Assembly (NCBI RefSeq): GCF_903645325.1
Contig: NZ_CAHJXQ010000006.1
Location: forward strand, 1 to 64,000
DNA from: Microbacterium tenebrionis
Lineage (GTDB): Bacteria > Actinomycetota > Actinomycetes > Actinomycetales > Microbacteriaceae
DNA length: 64,000 nt
Reading direction: 5' to 3'
How positions within the stretch are numbered: position 1 is the stretch's first letter; each line of letters starts with the position of its first letter. Under the pieces are notes generated by a model. That model ran no database searches and had not been told where the DNA came from. It saw nothing but the letters and a program-made list of their open reading frames with translations. Of the stretch, positions 53,557 through 62,885 are shown one piece after another. The position numbers and the translations under genes are program-made.

Positions 53557-54468
53557 ATGAAGGAAGCAGGAGATTCGGTGGCTCAGAACGCGACGAAGAC
53601 CAAGGGCAAGACGTCGAAGGCCGACGACATCGTCTTGGGTCCCACGGGGCGTCCGTACCACGGCTTCCCGATCCCCGCCCCGCTCGACGCGCACGGACCT
53701 GCGCGCATCATCGCGCTTTGCAACCAGAAGGGCGGCGTCGGCAAGACGACGACCTCGATCAACCTCGCAGCATCCCTCGCCGAATACGGCCGCAAGGTGC
53801 TCGCCGTCGATTTCGATCCGCAGGGCGCGCTGTCTGCCGGTCTCGGCATCCAGACCCACGATGTGCCCACCGTCTACGACCTGCTGCTGGACACCAAGCG
53901 CGACGCGCACGACGCGATCGTGGCGTCCGCTGTCGCCGGTCTCGACGTCCTGCCGGCGAACATCGACCTGTCGGCCGCCGAGGTGCACCTCGTCAACGAG
54001 GTCGCCCGCGAGACCATCCTCGCGCGCGTGCTGCGCCAGGTCGCGGGGGAGTACGACGTCATCCTCATCGACTGCCAGCCCTCGCTCGGACTGCTCACGG
54101 TCAACGCGCTCACGGCGAGCCACGGCGTGCTCATCCCGCTGGAGTGCGAGTTCTTCGCGTTGCGCGGCGTCGCCCTGCTCATCGAGACGATCGAGAAGGT
54201 GCGCGACCGCCTGAACCCGGCCATCGAGCTCGACGGGCTGCTGGCGACCATGTACGACGCGCGCACGCTGCACTCGCGCGAGGTGCTCGAGCGCGTGGTC
54301 GAGGCGTTCGGCGACGACGTGCTGGAGACCGTGATCGGACGCACCGTGAAGTTCCCCGACGCGTCGGTGTCGGGTGTTCCCATCACCGAGTTCGCGCCGG
54401 AGCATGCCGCCGCTCAGGCGTACCTGCGACTGGCCCGGGAGCTGGTCGCCCGTGGCGCCGTCGCGTAG
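53557..54468 (+). CDS. ParA/Soj-family ATPase
   Basis: Predicted 303-residue Walker-type ATPase. A polar N-terminus (1-45) precedes the deviant Walker A KGGVGKTT at residues 58-65, motif A' (VDFDPQGALS) and motif B (VILIDCQPSLGLLTVNAL). ParA-like proteins move chromosomes or cargo. There is no parB beside it: it pairs with scpA/scpB, as Rv1708 does in Mycobacterium, so it is likely not the main Soj. A GTG at 53578 with AGGAG ahead is an alternative start. Overlaps scpA by 17 bases. Confidence 0.9.
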   Translation: MKEAGDSVAQNATKTKGKTSKADDIVLGPTGRPYHGFPIPAPLDAHGPARIIALCNQKGGVGKTTTSINLAASLAEYGRKVLAVDFDPQGALSAGLGIQTHDVPTVYDLLLDTKRDAHDAIVASAVAGLDVLPANIDLSAAEVHLVNEVARETILARVLRQVAGEYDVILIDCQPSLGLLTVNALTASHGVLIPLECEFFALRGVALLIETIEKVRDRLNPAIELDGLLATMYDARTLHSREVLERVVEAFGDDVLETVIGRTVKFPDASVSGVPITEFAPEHAAAQAYLRLARELVARGAVA

Positions 54469-55348
54469 CGAGGATGTTCTCGACCCTTCGACAGGCTCAG
54501 GGATCGACTCCGCGGACACTCCGATCCCTGAGCCCGTCGAAGGGTCGGATCCAATTCCTGAGGCCGACTCCGGATTCCGCGTCTCGCTGACGAACTTCGA
54601 CGGGCCGTTCGATCTGCTGCTGAACCTCATCTCGAAGCACGAGATGGACATCACCGAGGTCTCGCTCAGCGCCGTGACAAACGAGTTCATCGCGTACCTG
54701 CGCGAGCTCGAGGCCGAGGAGGAGCTGGATCAGGCATCCGAATTCCTCGTCGTCGCGGCGACCCTGCTCGACATGAAGGTCGCCGGTCTCCTTCCGCAGG
54801 GCGAGCTCGTCGACGCCGAGGCCGTCGCGCTGCTCGAGGCGCGCGACCTGCTGTTCGCCAGGCTGCTGCAGTACCGGGCGTTCAAAGAGGTCTCCGCATG
54901 GTTCGCGCGCTGCCTGCAGCGAGAGGATCGCCGGCACACGCGCGCCGTCCGGCTGGATGAGAAGCACCGCCGCCAGACGCCGGAGCTCGTCTGGACGCTC
55001 AGCGCCGACGACTTCGCCGCCCTCGCCCTGCTCGCATTCGCGCCCAAGGAGATCCCCACCGTCGGCTTCGACCATCTGCATGCGCCGCTGGTGAGCATCC
55101 GCGAGCAGGCGGCGATCGTCGTGGCCCTGCTGCGGAACACCGAGTCGTTGACGTTCCGCGAACTCGTCGCGGGGACGACCGAGCCCGGCATCGTCGTGGC
55201 GCGGTTCATCTCGGTCCTCGAGCTGTACCGGCACGCGGCGCTGTCCTTCGAACAACTGGAACCGCTCGGCGAGCTGACGCCCCGCTGGGCAGCCGACTCC
55301 TGGTCGGATGAGACACTGGCGACCCTGGGGGCCGACTATGACCGATGA
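54452..55348 (+). CDS. scpA: segregation and condensation protein A
   Basis: Predicted 298-residue kleisin that bridges SMC heads in condensin with ScpB. The conserved domain starts at about residue 42 (FRVSLTNFDGPFDLLLNLI, HEMDITEVSLSAV), and the C-terminal winged helix covers about 225-290. The first 40 residues are unusual: residues 11-32 (DPSTGSG ... PEPVEGS) are translated from a palindromic dispersed repeat. The GTG at 54452 is the only usable start before the conserved domain; it overlaps parA by 17 bases. Confidence 0.92.
   Translation: MAPSRSEDVLDPSTGSGIDSADTPIPEPVEGSDPIPEADSGFRVSLTNFDGPFDLLLNLISKHEMDITEVSLSAVTNEFIAYLRELEAEEELDQASEFLVVAATLLDMKVAGLLPQGELVDAEAVALLEARDLLFARLLQYRAFKEVSAWFARCLQREDRRHTRAVRLDEKHRRQTPELVWTLSADDFAALALLAFAPKEIPTVGFDHLHAPLVSIREQAAIVVALLRNTESLTFRELVAGTTEPGIVVARFISVLELYRHAALSFEQLEPLGELTPRWAADSWSDETLATLGADYDR
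54482..54546. repeat. palindromic dispersed repeat inside scpA
   Basis: Bases 54482-54504 and 54524-54546 are inverted copies (22 of 23 positions match) with core CTTCGACAGGCTCAGG, separated by 19 bases. The core is a known kind of intergenic palindrome in GC-rich actinobacteria; here it is read through in frame. Confidence 0.85.
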
Positions 55349-55958
55349 CACCTCGACCGCTGACCCTGCCGAGACGACCGCTGACCCTGTGGAGCCGCCG
55401 ACGACCCCGCTGACCGAGCGGCTCGAGGCCATCCTGCTCATCATCGACGAGCCGCTGGGCCTGGTCGCACTGGCCGCGGCCGTCGGCTCTCCGGTGCCCG
55501 CCGTCCGCCAGGCCATCGAGACGCTCGTCGACGACTACGACGGCAAGGGAACGGGTCCGCGGCGGGGCTTCGAGCTGCGCGAGGTCGGCGGAGGCTGGCG
55601 CCTCTACGTCCGGGAGGACCACGACGCGCTGGTCGCGGAGTTCGTCGGCGGGCAGGCGCCGGCGCGCCTGTCTCAGGCGGCCCTGGAGACGCTCGCCGTG
55701 ATCGCCTACAAGCAGCCGGTCACGCGCAGCCAGGTGGCGTCCATCCGCGCCGTGAACGTCGACTCCGTCGTGCGCACGCTGCTCGCGCGGGGCCTCATCA
55801 CCGAGCTGTTCGCCGATTCTGAGACCGGCGCCATCAACTACGGCACCACGGACGCGCTGCTGCAGAACCTCGGCATCAACTCGCTCGACGAGCTGCCGCC
55901 GATCTCGCCGCTGCTCGACGACGGCGCCGACGGATTCGACGAAGGAACCATCCGATGA
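55338..55958 (+). CDS. scpB: segregation and condensation protein B
   Basis: Predicted 206-residue condensin subunit with two winged-helix domains: first at about 27-95 (LTERLEAILLIIDEPLGL), second at about 105-175 (LSQAALETLAVIAYKQPVTRSQ). The ATG at 55338 overlaps scpA by 11 bases. Acidic Asp/Glu-rich ends. Confidence 0.95.
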   Translation: MTDDTSTADPAETTADPVEPPTTPLTERLEAILLIIDEPLGLVALAAAVGSPVPAVRQAIETLVDDYDGKGTGPRRGFELREVGGGWRLYVREDHDALVAEFVGGQAPARLSQAALETLAVIAYKQPVTRSQVASIRAVNVDSVVRTLLARGLITELFADSETGAINYGTTDALLQNLGINSLDELPPISPLLDDGADGFDEGTIR

Positions 55959-56764
55959 GTGACAACGCCGCCCCCGCGGGCGTCCGATTGCAGAAGGTGC
56001 TCGCCGCAGCCGGCGTGGCATCCCGCCGCGTCGTCGAGCAGTACATCGTCGAAGGGCGCATCAGCGTCAACGGCGAGGTCGTCACCGAACTCGGTCGGCG
56101 CATCGACCCCGAGACCGACCTCGTCGACGTCGACGGCACGGCCATTCAACTCGACGTCTCCAAGCGCTACGTGATGCTGAACAAGCCCACCGGAGTCGTC
56201 AGCACCATGAAGGACGAGAACGGCCGACCCGACCTCCGCCGTTTCACGAAGGAGTACGAGGAGCGGCTGTACAACGTCGGGCGGCTGGATGCCGAGACGA
56301 GCGGCCTGCTGATCCTCACGAACGACGGCGAACTCGCGCATGTGCTCGCGCATCCGTCCTTCGGGGTCACCAAGGTGTACATCGCCAAGGTCGAGGGCGC
56401 CGTCACGGCGCAGACGATCGCCAAGCTGACGAAGGGCTTCGACCTCGAGGACGGCTTCATCCAGGCGGACAAGGCGCGGCTCCTCGACACTTCGACGGGC
56501 TCAGTGACCGGGAAGGCGGCATCGAGCCTCGTCGAGCTCACCCTGCACTCCGGGCGCAACCGCATCGTGCGTCGCATGATGGCCGCGGTGGGGCATCCCG
56601 TCACCGAACTCGTGCGACGTCAGTTCGGTCCGCTGCACCTGGGAACCCTCCCGGCGGGGAAGAGCAGGGAACTGAGTAAAATCGAACGTGGTGCGCTGCT
56701 GACTCTCGCGCGCCACGATGCCCCTGCGGACGCCACGCCGGGAGACGCCCAGGAGACCGAGTGA
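55955..56764 (+). CDS. rluB: 23S rRNA pseudouridine synthase, RluB/RsuA family
   Basis: Predicted 269-residue enzyme: S4 domain (1-70), then the pseudouridine synthase domain with catalytic Asp in VGRLDAETSGLLILTNDG, KVYIAKV and LHSGRNRIVRRMM. About residues 176-187 (LDTSTGSVTGKA) form an insertion in a surface loop, encoded by half of the same dispersed repeat found in scpA. The exact site modified is inferred from family only. ATGA/GTGA overlaps with scpB and tyrA. Confidence 0.9.
   Translation: MSDNAAPAGVRLQKVLAAAGVASRRVVEQYIVEGRISVNGEVVTELGRRIDPETDLVDVDGTAIQLDVSKRYVMLNKPTGVVSTMKDENGRPDLRRFTKEYEERLYNVGRLDAETSGLLILTNDGELAHVLAHPSFGVTKVYIAKVEGAVTAQTIAKLTKGFDLEDGFIQADKARLLDTSTGSVTGKAASSLVELTLHSGRNRIVRRMMAAVGHPVTELVRRQFGPLHLGTLPAGKSRELSKIERGALLTLARHDAPADATPGDAQETE
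56488..56509. repeat. half copy of the dispersed repeat inside rluB
   Basis: CACTTCGACGGGCTCAGTGA (first 20 bases) matches one arm of the scpA palindrome apart from a few changes and is translated as TSTGS. No second arm is seen. Confidence 0.7.
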
Positions 56765-57885
56765 GCGACAGCGCCAGAACCCATGGCAACGGCAATGCGC
56801 CGCGCCTCTCGGGGACCGTGCGCGTCGTCGGCGCCGGTCTCCTCGGCGCGAGCATCGGTCATGCACTGCGTGCGAAGGGCGTGGATGTCGTCCTCGCCGA
56901 CACATCGCCCGCTCAGCTGCGGCTCGCCATCGATTACGGAGCCGGACGCGCGGCTCGCGACGACGACTCACCGTCGTTGATCGTCGTCTCGGTTCCGCCG
57001 GACGTGACCGCTGACGTCATCGAGGCGGAGCTCACGAGATACCCGGATGCTGTCGTCACGGACGTCGCGAGCGTGAAGCTCGAGCCGTTTCGTGCGCTCA
57101 CCGAGCGCGGCCTCGATCTCACGCGCTACATCGGCTCGCATCCGCTCGCCGGCCGGGAGCGCGGGGGAGCGATCTCGGCGCGCGCCGACCTGTTCATCGG
57201 GCGCCCCTGGGTGGTCTGCCGCGACGAGGAGACGCGACCTGCCGACCTCGCCCTCGTCGAGGACCTCGCGCTCGACGTCGGCGCGATGCCGCTCGAGATG
57301 ACCCCGCAGGAGCACGACCGCTCGGTCGCGCTCATGTCGCACGTCCCGCAGGTCGTCGCGAGCCTCCTCGCCGCACGCCTCGCGACGGCGGACGAGGACG
57401 CCCTCCGCCTTGCCGGCCAGGGCGTCCGCGACACCACGCGCATCGCGGCATCCGCGCCGGAGCTGTGGGTGCAGATCCTCGGCGCCAACGCCGAGCCGGT
57501 CGTCGACGTGCTCGATGCACTCGCAGCCGACCTGAAGACCGTGTCGGATGCGCTGCGCGAGCCCGGAGCGCCCGGGGCCAGGCGCGTGGTGGCCGAGGCG
57601 ATCCGACAGGGCAACGACGGGGTCGAGCGGCTGCCGGGCAAGCACGGACAGAACCGCCGATTCGAGCAGCTCGTCGTCATGGTCGACGACACCCCCGGTC
57701 AGCTCGGACGCCTGTTCGGCGAGCTCGGCGAGCTCGGCGTGAACGTGGAGGACCTGCGCCTGGAGCATTCTCCCGGCGCGCAGTTCGGCCTCGCCGAGAT
57801 CAGCGTGGCCCCGGCCGCACTGCTCGGAGCCGTGGACGGGCTGCAGCAGCGCGGATGGCGGATTGCAGGAGCGACCAATGAGTGA
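56761..57885 (+). CDS. tyrA: prephenate dehydrogenase
   Basis: Predicted 374-residue enzyme of tyrosine synthesis. The NAD-binding motif is VVGAGLLGASIGHAL; the catalytic region has SHPLAGRERGG and MTPQEHDRSVALMSHVPQ; a C-terminal ACT domain (about 295-372) suggests feedback by tyrosine. GTG start coupled to rluB. Located just upstream of cmk, a common actinobacterial order. Confidence 0.93.
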   Translation: MSDSARTHGNGNAPRLSGTVRVVGAGLLGASIGHALRAKGVDVVLADTSPAQLRLAIDYGAGRAARDDDSPSLIVVSVPPDVTADVIEAELTRYPDAVVTDVASVKLEPFRALTERGLDLTRYIGSHPLAGRERGGAISARADLFIGRPWVVCRDEETRPADLALVEDLALDVGAMPLEMTPQEHDRSVALMSHVPQVVASLLAARLATADEDALRLAGQGVRDTTRIAASAPELWVQILGANAEPVVDVLDALAADLKTVSDALREPGAPGARRVVAEAIRQGNDGVERLPGKHGQNRRFEQLVVMVDDTPGQLGRLFGELGELGVNVEDLRLEHSPGAQFGLAEISVAPAALLGAVDGLQQRGWRIAGATNE

Positions 57886-58660
57886 CCCTTCGATCCCCAC
57901 GCCCCACTCCAGCCAGCGCTCCGCGCTGCCCGGAGCCTCTGGGGCGCGTGGGCCCGGCGCAGGAACCGAGAACTTGCCCGGTGCGGGCAAGTTCATCGCG
58001 ATCGACGGACCGGCGGGCTCGGGCAAGTCGAGCGTCTCGGCCGCCATCGCGCGCCAGCGCGGCTACGGGCTGCTCGACACGGGGGCGGTCTACCGGGCGC
58101 TGGCCTGGTACGTGCTCGAGCGCGGTGATGACACCGATGATCCGCAGGCCGTGCTGGCCGCAGCATCCGACTTCGATCTGCGTCTCGGGCTCGACCCCGA
58201 CGACCGGACCGTCGCCGTCGGCGACACCGACATCACGGCCGCGATCCGCGAGCCGCGCGTGTCCGGCGCGGTCAGCGGCGTCGCGCGCGTGCCCGCCGTG
58301 CGCGAGCAGGTGAACATCTTCTTCCGGTCGCTCGTCGCGAACGCCTCGCATCCGGCGGTCGTCGTCGAGGGGCGCGACATCACGACCGTGGTGGCGCCCG
58401 ACGCGCCCGTACGCATCCTCCTGACCGCGGCGCCCGAGGTGCGCGCGGCCAGACGAGCCGGTGAACTCGCCGGCGAGAACGCCGCAGAGGTCGCTGCTGC
58501 GCTGCACAAGCGCGACGCCTCCGACAGCGCCGTCGTCGACTTCCTGAACGCCGCAGAGGGCGTCGAGGTCGTCGACACCACCCACCTCGATTTCTCACAG
58601 ACCATCGACGCCGTCCTCGCGGTGATCGACCGAAAGCAAGGAGCGGAACATGGCCGCTGA
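57878..58660 (+). CDS. cmk: cytidylate kinase
   Basis: Predicted 260-residue CMP/dCMP kinase. The P-loop is GPAGSGKSS at residues 44-52, [11 protein letters not shown] binds CMP and [16 protein letters not shown] follows. About 37 extra residues precede the P-loop, longer than usual; the ATG at 57878 is fixed by an 8-base overlap with tyrA. Overlaps der by 11 bases. Confidence 0.95.
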   Translation: MSDPSIPTPHSSQRSALPGASGARGPGAGTENLPGAGKFIAIDGPAGSGKSSVSAAIARQRGYGLLDTGAVYRALAWYVLERGDDTDDPQAVLAAASDFDLRLGLDPDDRTVAVGDTDITAAIREPRVSGAVSGVARVPAVREQVNIFFRSLVANASHPAVVVEGRDITTVVAPDAPVRILLTAAPEVRAARRAGELAGENAAEVAAALHKRDASDSAVVDFLNAAEGVEVVDTTHLDFSQTIDAVLAVIDRKQGAEHGR

Positions 58661-60173
58661 AGACGAATACGAAGGCGGCCCCGACCGTCTCGCTGAGAAG
58701 ATGGACGAGCTCGACGAGCAGCTCGCCGAGCAGCGGGCCGAGGCCCTGCGCGCCGGACTCGCCGATTACGACCTGGACGAGGAGGATGCGGCGCTTCTCG
58801 CGGGCCTCAGCCTCGCCGAGGGCGGAGTCGAGTTCCTCCCCGCACTCCCGGTCGTCGCGATCGTCGGACGCCCGAACGTCGGCAAGTCCGCCCTCGTGAA
58901 CCGCATCCTCGGCCGTCGTGAGGCCGTCGTCGAGGACACGCCCGGTGTCACCCGCGACCGCGTGACGTACAAGGCGGAGTGGAACGACCGTCGCTTCTCG
59001 CTCGTCGACACGGGCGGCTGGGAGCCGGACGCCAAGGGCATCGACCGCTCGGTCGCAGCTCAGGCCGAGGTCGCGATCGACCTCGCCGACCTCGTGCTGT
59101 TCGTCGTCGACGCCATGGTGGGCGCCACCTCCACCGACGAGCACGTCGTGAAGCTGCTGCGCAAGAGCGGCAAGCCGGTGTTCCTCGTCGCGAACAAGAT
59201 CGACGACACGCGCCAGGAGCCCGAGGCCGCGGCGCTGTGGAACCTCGGTCTCGGCGAGCCGTACCCGACCTCGGCTGTCCACGGCCGCGGTGTCGCCGAC
59301 CTTCTCGACGCCGTGCTCGAGAAGCTGCCCGAGGTTTCGGCGGTCGCCAAGCACGAGATCGGCGGGCCGCGGCGCGTCGCGATCCTCGGTCGCCCGAACG
59401 TCGGGAAGTCGTCGCTGCTGAACAAGGCCGCGGGGGAGGAGCGCGTGGTCGTCAACGACCTCGCCGGCACCACCCGCGACCCCGTGGACGAGGTGGTCGA
59501 ACTCGGCGGCAAGCTGTGGCGACTGGTCGACACGGCCGGCATCCGACGCCGGGTGCATCTGCAGCAGGGTGCGGACTTCTATGCGTCACTGCGCACGTCC
59601 GCCGCGCTCGAGAAGGCGGAGGTCGCCGTCGTCGTGCTCGACGTCTCCGAGCCCCTCAGCGAGCAGGACGTGCGCATCATCGACCTGGTGCTCGAATCCG
59701 GACGCGCGCTCGTGCTCGCCTTCAACAAGTGGGACCGCCTCAGCGACATCGACCTCGAGAACCAGGACCGCCGCCGGTACCTGGAGCGCGAGATCGAACA
59801 GGACCTCGCGCACGTCGCGTGGGCTCCGCGCGTGAACATCTCGGCGAAGACCGGTCGGCACCTCGACAAGCTCGTGCCGGCACTCGAGACCGCGCTGGAG
59901 AACTGGGATCGCCGCATCCCGACCGGCAAGTTCAACGCGTTCATCTCCGAGCTGGTCGCAGAGCACCCGCACCCGCTGCGCGGAGGCAAGCAGCCGCGCA
60001 TCCTCTTCGGCACGCAGGCGTCGACGCGTCCGCCGACGTTCGTGCTGTTCACGACCGGGTTCCTCGACCCCGGCTACCGCCGGTTCATCCAGCGCCGCCT
60101 GCGGGAGCTGTACGAGTTCGAGGGCACCCCGATCGTCATCAACATGCGCGTGCGGGAGCGCCGCCAGCGCTGA
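58650..60173 (+). CDS. der: ribosome-associated GTPase Der (EngA)
   Basis: Predicted 507-residue protein with two tandem GTPase domains and a KH-like C-terminal domain (about 420-500). First P-loop GRPNVGKSA at residues 73-81 and a second, GRPNVGKSS, near 250; switch motifs DTPGVTRDR and DLAGTTRDP. It acts in 50S assembly. A 65-residue acidic N-terminal extension, common in actinobacteria, precedes the first domain. Confidence 0.96.
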   Translation: MAAEDEYEGGPDRLAEKMDELDEQLAEQRAEALRAGLADYDLDEEDAALLAGLSLAEGGVEFLPALPVVAIVGRPNVGKSALVNRILGRREAVVEDTPGVTRDRVTYKAEWNDRRFSLVDTGGWEPDAKGIDRSVAAQAEVAIDLADLVLFVVDAMVGATSTDEHVVKLLRKSGKPVFLVANKIDDTRQEPEAAALWNLGLGEPYPTSAVHGRGVADLLDAVLEKLPEVSAVAKHEIGGPRRVAILGRPNVGKSSLLNKAAGEERVVVNDLAGTTRDPVDEVVELGGKLWRLVDTAGIRRRVHLQQGADFYASLRTSAALEKAEVAVVVLDVSEPLSEQDVRIIDLVLESGRALVLAFNKWDRLSDIDLENQDRRRYLEREIEQDLAHVAWAPRVNISAKTGRHLDKLVPALETALENWDRRIPTGKFNAFISELVAEHPHPLRGGKQPRILFGTQASTRPPTFVLFTTGFLDPGYRRFIQRRLRELYEFEGTPIVINMRVRERRQR

Positions 60174-60292
60174 CGTCAGCGGGCGCGGCGGCCTTGCCGA
60201 AAGGCGGGCCGGGTGGTGCAATGGAGGGTGGATGCCGCAACCTGACGGCGTCCGTTCATCGCTGCCCACAAGGCCTGCCGAAAGAGGATGCA

Positions 60293-61363
60293 ATGTCGCA
60301 CACCCTGCCCCTTCCCGCGTTCACTCACGAACGGGTGGAGGTGATCACCGGCCGGCGCAGCGGACTGTTCATCGCCGTCGCCCTGCACTCCTCTGTTCTC
60401 GGTTCGGCTCTCGGCGGTGCGCGGCTGTGGACGTACCCGCACTGGAGCGATGCTCTCGGTGATGCTCTGCGTCTGTCGGCGGCGATGACGTTGAAGAACG
60501 CGACGGCCGGGCTGGATGCCGGTGGCGGCAAGTCCGTGATCGGACTCGAGGAGGGGACGGTCCTCGACGCCGAGCGCCGCCGTGACGCGTTCCTCGATCT
60601 CGGCGACGCTGTCGAGTCCTTCGGCGGCCTGTACCGCACGGCGGAGGACGTCGGATCGACCATGGACGACATGGCTGTCGTGGGGGAGCGCACCGCGCAC
60701 GTCGTGGGTCTTCCCGATGCTGCGGGCGGCTCGGGTGAGCCGGCCGGTCCCACGAGCCTGGGCGTCTACGAATCGTTGCGCGCGGTTCTCGAGCGCACCA
60801 CGGGTACGGGCAATGTCGCGGGACGCCGCATCACGATCTCGGGCCTCGGCCAGGTCGGCGGGCGTCTGGCGATCCGTCTCTCGGCCGAGGGTGCGATCCT
60901 CACCGTCACCGACGTGAACCCCGCCCGTCGCCACCTCGCCGGTGAACTCGGTGCGACCTGGGCCGAGCCCGGAACCGAGCACCTCGCGTCGTCGGATGTC
61001 TTCGTCCCGGCCGGTATCGGCGGCCTCCTTACCGATGACGTCATCGACGCCCTGGACACCCGTGCCGTGTGCGGTCCGGCGAACAACCCGCTGGCGAACC
61101 ACGCCGGCGCCGACCGGCTCGCCTCGCGCGGCATCCTGTACGCCCCCGACTTCGTCGTCAACGCCGGTGGCGTGATCTATCTGGACAACGAGGCCAAGCA
61201 GCGCGGCACCCGTGAGGAGATCATGGGCCAGGTCGCGCAGATCGGCGACACGGTGCGGCGCATCCTCGCCGACGCGGAGGAGCGGGGCATCACGCCGCTC
61301 GCCGCCGCGGAAGAGCTTGCTTCGGAGCGTCTGCGCGCCGGGGCACCGGCCCTCGCCGGCTAG
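60293..61363 (+). CDS. Glu/Leu/Phe/Val dehydrogenase family enzyme (leucine/valine dehydrogenase-like)
   Basis: Predicted 356-residue oxidoreductase. Lys68 (AMTLKNATAGL) and catalytic Lys80 (DAGGGKSVIG) sit exactly where leucine dehydrogenases have them; the NAD site is SGLGQVGGRLA. It deaminates a branched-chain or aromatic amino acid with NAD. Substrate within the family is uncertain. Start ATG after AGAGGATG, 119 bases beyond der. The stop overlaps the convergent gene in CTAG. Confidence 0.87.
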   Translation: MSHTLPLPAFTHERVEVITGRRSGLFIAVALHSSVLGSALGGARLWTYPHWSDALGDALRLSAAMTLKNATAGLDAGGGKSVIGLEEGTVLDAERRRDAFLDLGDAVESFGGLYRTAEDVGSTMDDMAVVGERTAHVVGLPDAAGGSGEPAGPTSLGVYESLRAVLERTTGTGNVAGRRITISGLGQVGGRLAIRLSAEGAILTVTDVNPARRHLAGELGATWAEPGTEHLASSDVFVPAGIGGLLTDDVIDALDTRAVCGPANNPLANHAGADRLASRGILYAPDFVVNAGGVIYLDNEAKQRGTREEIMGQVAQIGDTVRRILADAEERGITPLAAAEELASERLRAGAPALAG

Positions 61364-61917
61364 ACCCCGTACACCTCGCGGACGCGATCGCGGAGTTCGT
61401 GGGAGCAGGCTGTCACGGCCTGCTCCCACGTGAGGTTCGCGCCGTCCTGGGCGTTGTCGGACACGGCCTTCCAGATGCGGATCGGCACGCCGAACTGCTC
61501 GGCGACCCAGGCGTAGGCGAACGACTCCATGTCGACGAGGCGCCCGCCGAGGGAGAGGATGAGCTCGACGGCTTCGGCGTCGTCGATGAAGCTGTCGCCG
61601 GTCGCGATCGAGACGTCGCCCTCACCGAGCTGCATGCGCTGCGGCATCGAGACGTGCTCGCCGCGGACGCCTTCTTCGTTGATGACGTCGTGCTGGAACG
61701 CCCAGTGCACTTCGTGCACGCCGGACCCGATGGTCTCGTCGATCGCGCCGGCCGTGCCGACGACGAGGATCTCGTCGTACTGGGCGGCATCGAGAGCGCG
61801 GGTCAGCGCGTAGGTGGCCTTGAGCTTGCCGGGGCCGGTGACGAGGCGCTCGAACCCGGGGAGGTTCTCGGGGAAGGCGACGAGTTCTGATTCGAGGGCG
61901 GCGACGAGGAGTTTCAC
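61360..61917 (-). CDS. phosphorylase-superfamily nucleosidase
   Basis: Predicted 185-residue enzyme of the PNP/UDP phosphorylase superfamily. The C-terminal DMESFAYAW (glutamate for the ribose) and VSDNA (catalytic aspartate) match MTA/SAH nucleosidases, but the protein is shorter than Pfs (about 230). It probably cleaves a purine nucleoside; substrate unknown. GTG start at 61917, with a weak GAGAAT box 6 bases before it. Confidence 0.75.
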   Translation of the reverse strand: MKLLVAALESELVAFPENLPGFERLVTGPGKLKATYALTRALDAAQYDEILVVGTAGAIDETIGSGVHEVHWAFQHDVINEEGVRGEHVSMPQRMQLGEGDVSIATGDSFIDDAEAVELILSLGGRLVDMESFAYAWVAEQFGVPIRIWKAVSDNAQDGANLTWEQAVTACSHELRDRVREVYGV

Positions 61918-62007
61918 GGTTCCATTCTCCCAGAGCAGGGCGCTGCCACCGCGAAACCTTCCGCAACGCGCAGCCCCGACCGCCGTCTCCTGTGAAAGGC
62001 TGGAACC

Positions 62008-62508
62008 GTGACGATCGTTCCCCCACAACCCGGAGAGCCGCGGCGCCCGCTGGGCCCCCGCAATCCGGGTGACGCCTGGGTCGTCGCCGAGACGGGGGAG
62101 AAGTACTGGGGCCGCTTCGGTGCGGCAGGTCTCCTCGCCGTCGATGCCGAGCGCGGCATCCTCCTTCAGCACCGCGTGAGCTGGAGCCATTTCGGCGGCA
62201 CGTGGGGACTGCCGGGCGGCGCGCTGCACGAGGGCGAGACGCCGATCGACGGTGCGATCCGCGAGGCCACCGAGGAGGCCGGAATCCCCGAGGGTGCCGT
62301 GCAGGTGCGGTTCACCAGCGTGCTCGATCTTCGGATCTGGTCGTACACGACCGTGGTCGCCGACGTCGTCGCGCCGTTCGAGCCGGTGATCAGCGACCCC
62401 GAGAGTGTCGCTCTCGAGTGGGTGCCGATCGACGAGGTCGACCAGCGGCCGCTGCATCCGGGGTTCGCGGATGCCTGGCCCCGTCTGCGTGAGCAGCTGA
62501 ACGCCTAG
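62008..62508 (+). CDS. NUDIX hydrolase
   Basis: Predicted 166-residue protein with the Nudix box G-x5-E-x7-R-E-x2-E-E-x-G at about residues 72-94 (GGALHEGETPIDGAIREATE then EAG), within the MutT-like fold. Ligand is unknown. GTG start at 62008; the upstream -10 is weak. Its stop overlaps the convergent S4 gene in a shared CTAG. Confidence 0.85.
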   Translation: MTIVPPQPGEPRRPLGPRNPGDAWVVAETGEKYWGRFGAAGLLAVDAERGILLQHRVSWSHFGGTWGLPGGALHEGETPIDGAIREATEEAGIPEGAVQVRFTSVLDLRIWSYTTVVADVVAPFEPVISDPESVALEWVPIDEVDQRPLHPGFADAWPRLREQLNA

Positions 62509-62885
62509 TCCCGACCTCGCAGCCGATCGATCTCGCGGCGTTCGCGCTTGGTGGGGCGCCCGGCCCCGCGGTCGCGCACGCCGAGGGCGGCGACGGGTTC
62601 GCGCGCGGGTGTGCGGTCGTCATACGCGAGTGCCGCGACGGGGGCGCCGACGCGCTTCGTGAGCGTCTGGCGGACGATGAGGATGCGGTCGAATCCGCTG
62701 ATTCTGATGCGCACCTCGTCACCCGGCTTGACCGTCTGCGCGGCTTTGACCTTGTCGCTGTTGACGCGTACATGCCCCGCGCGGCATGCGGTGGTCGCGG
62801 CGGAGCGCGTCTTGTACACGCGGATGGCCCACAGCCAGCTGTCGATGCGCACCGGCTTCGTCATCATCGGGTTCTGCGCGTTCAT
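62505..62885 (-). CDS. S4-domain RNA-binding protein (Hsp15/HslR-like)
   Basis: Predicted 126-residue protein: S4 domain (about residues 10-75; VRIDSWLWAIRVYKTRSAATTA), then an Arg-rich tail (TKRERREIDRLRGRD). Hsp15-like proteins bind stalled 50S subunits carrying nascent chains. The ATG overlaps the upstream stop (ATGA); an in-frame ATG at M7 or M8 is also possible. Confidence 0.82.
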   Translation of the reverse strand: MNAQNPMMTKPVRIDSWLWAIRVYKTRSAATTACRAGHVRVNSDKVKAAQTVKPGDEVRIRISGFDRILIVRQTLTKRVGAPVAALAYDDRTPAREPVAALGVRDRGAGRPTKRERREIDRLRGRD

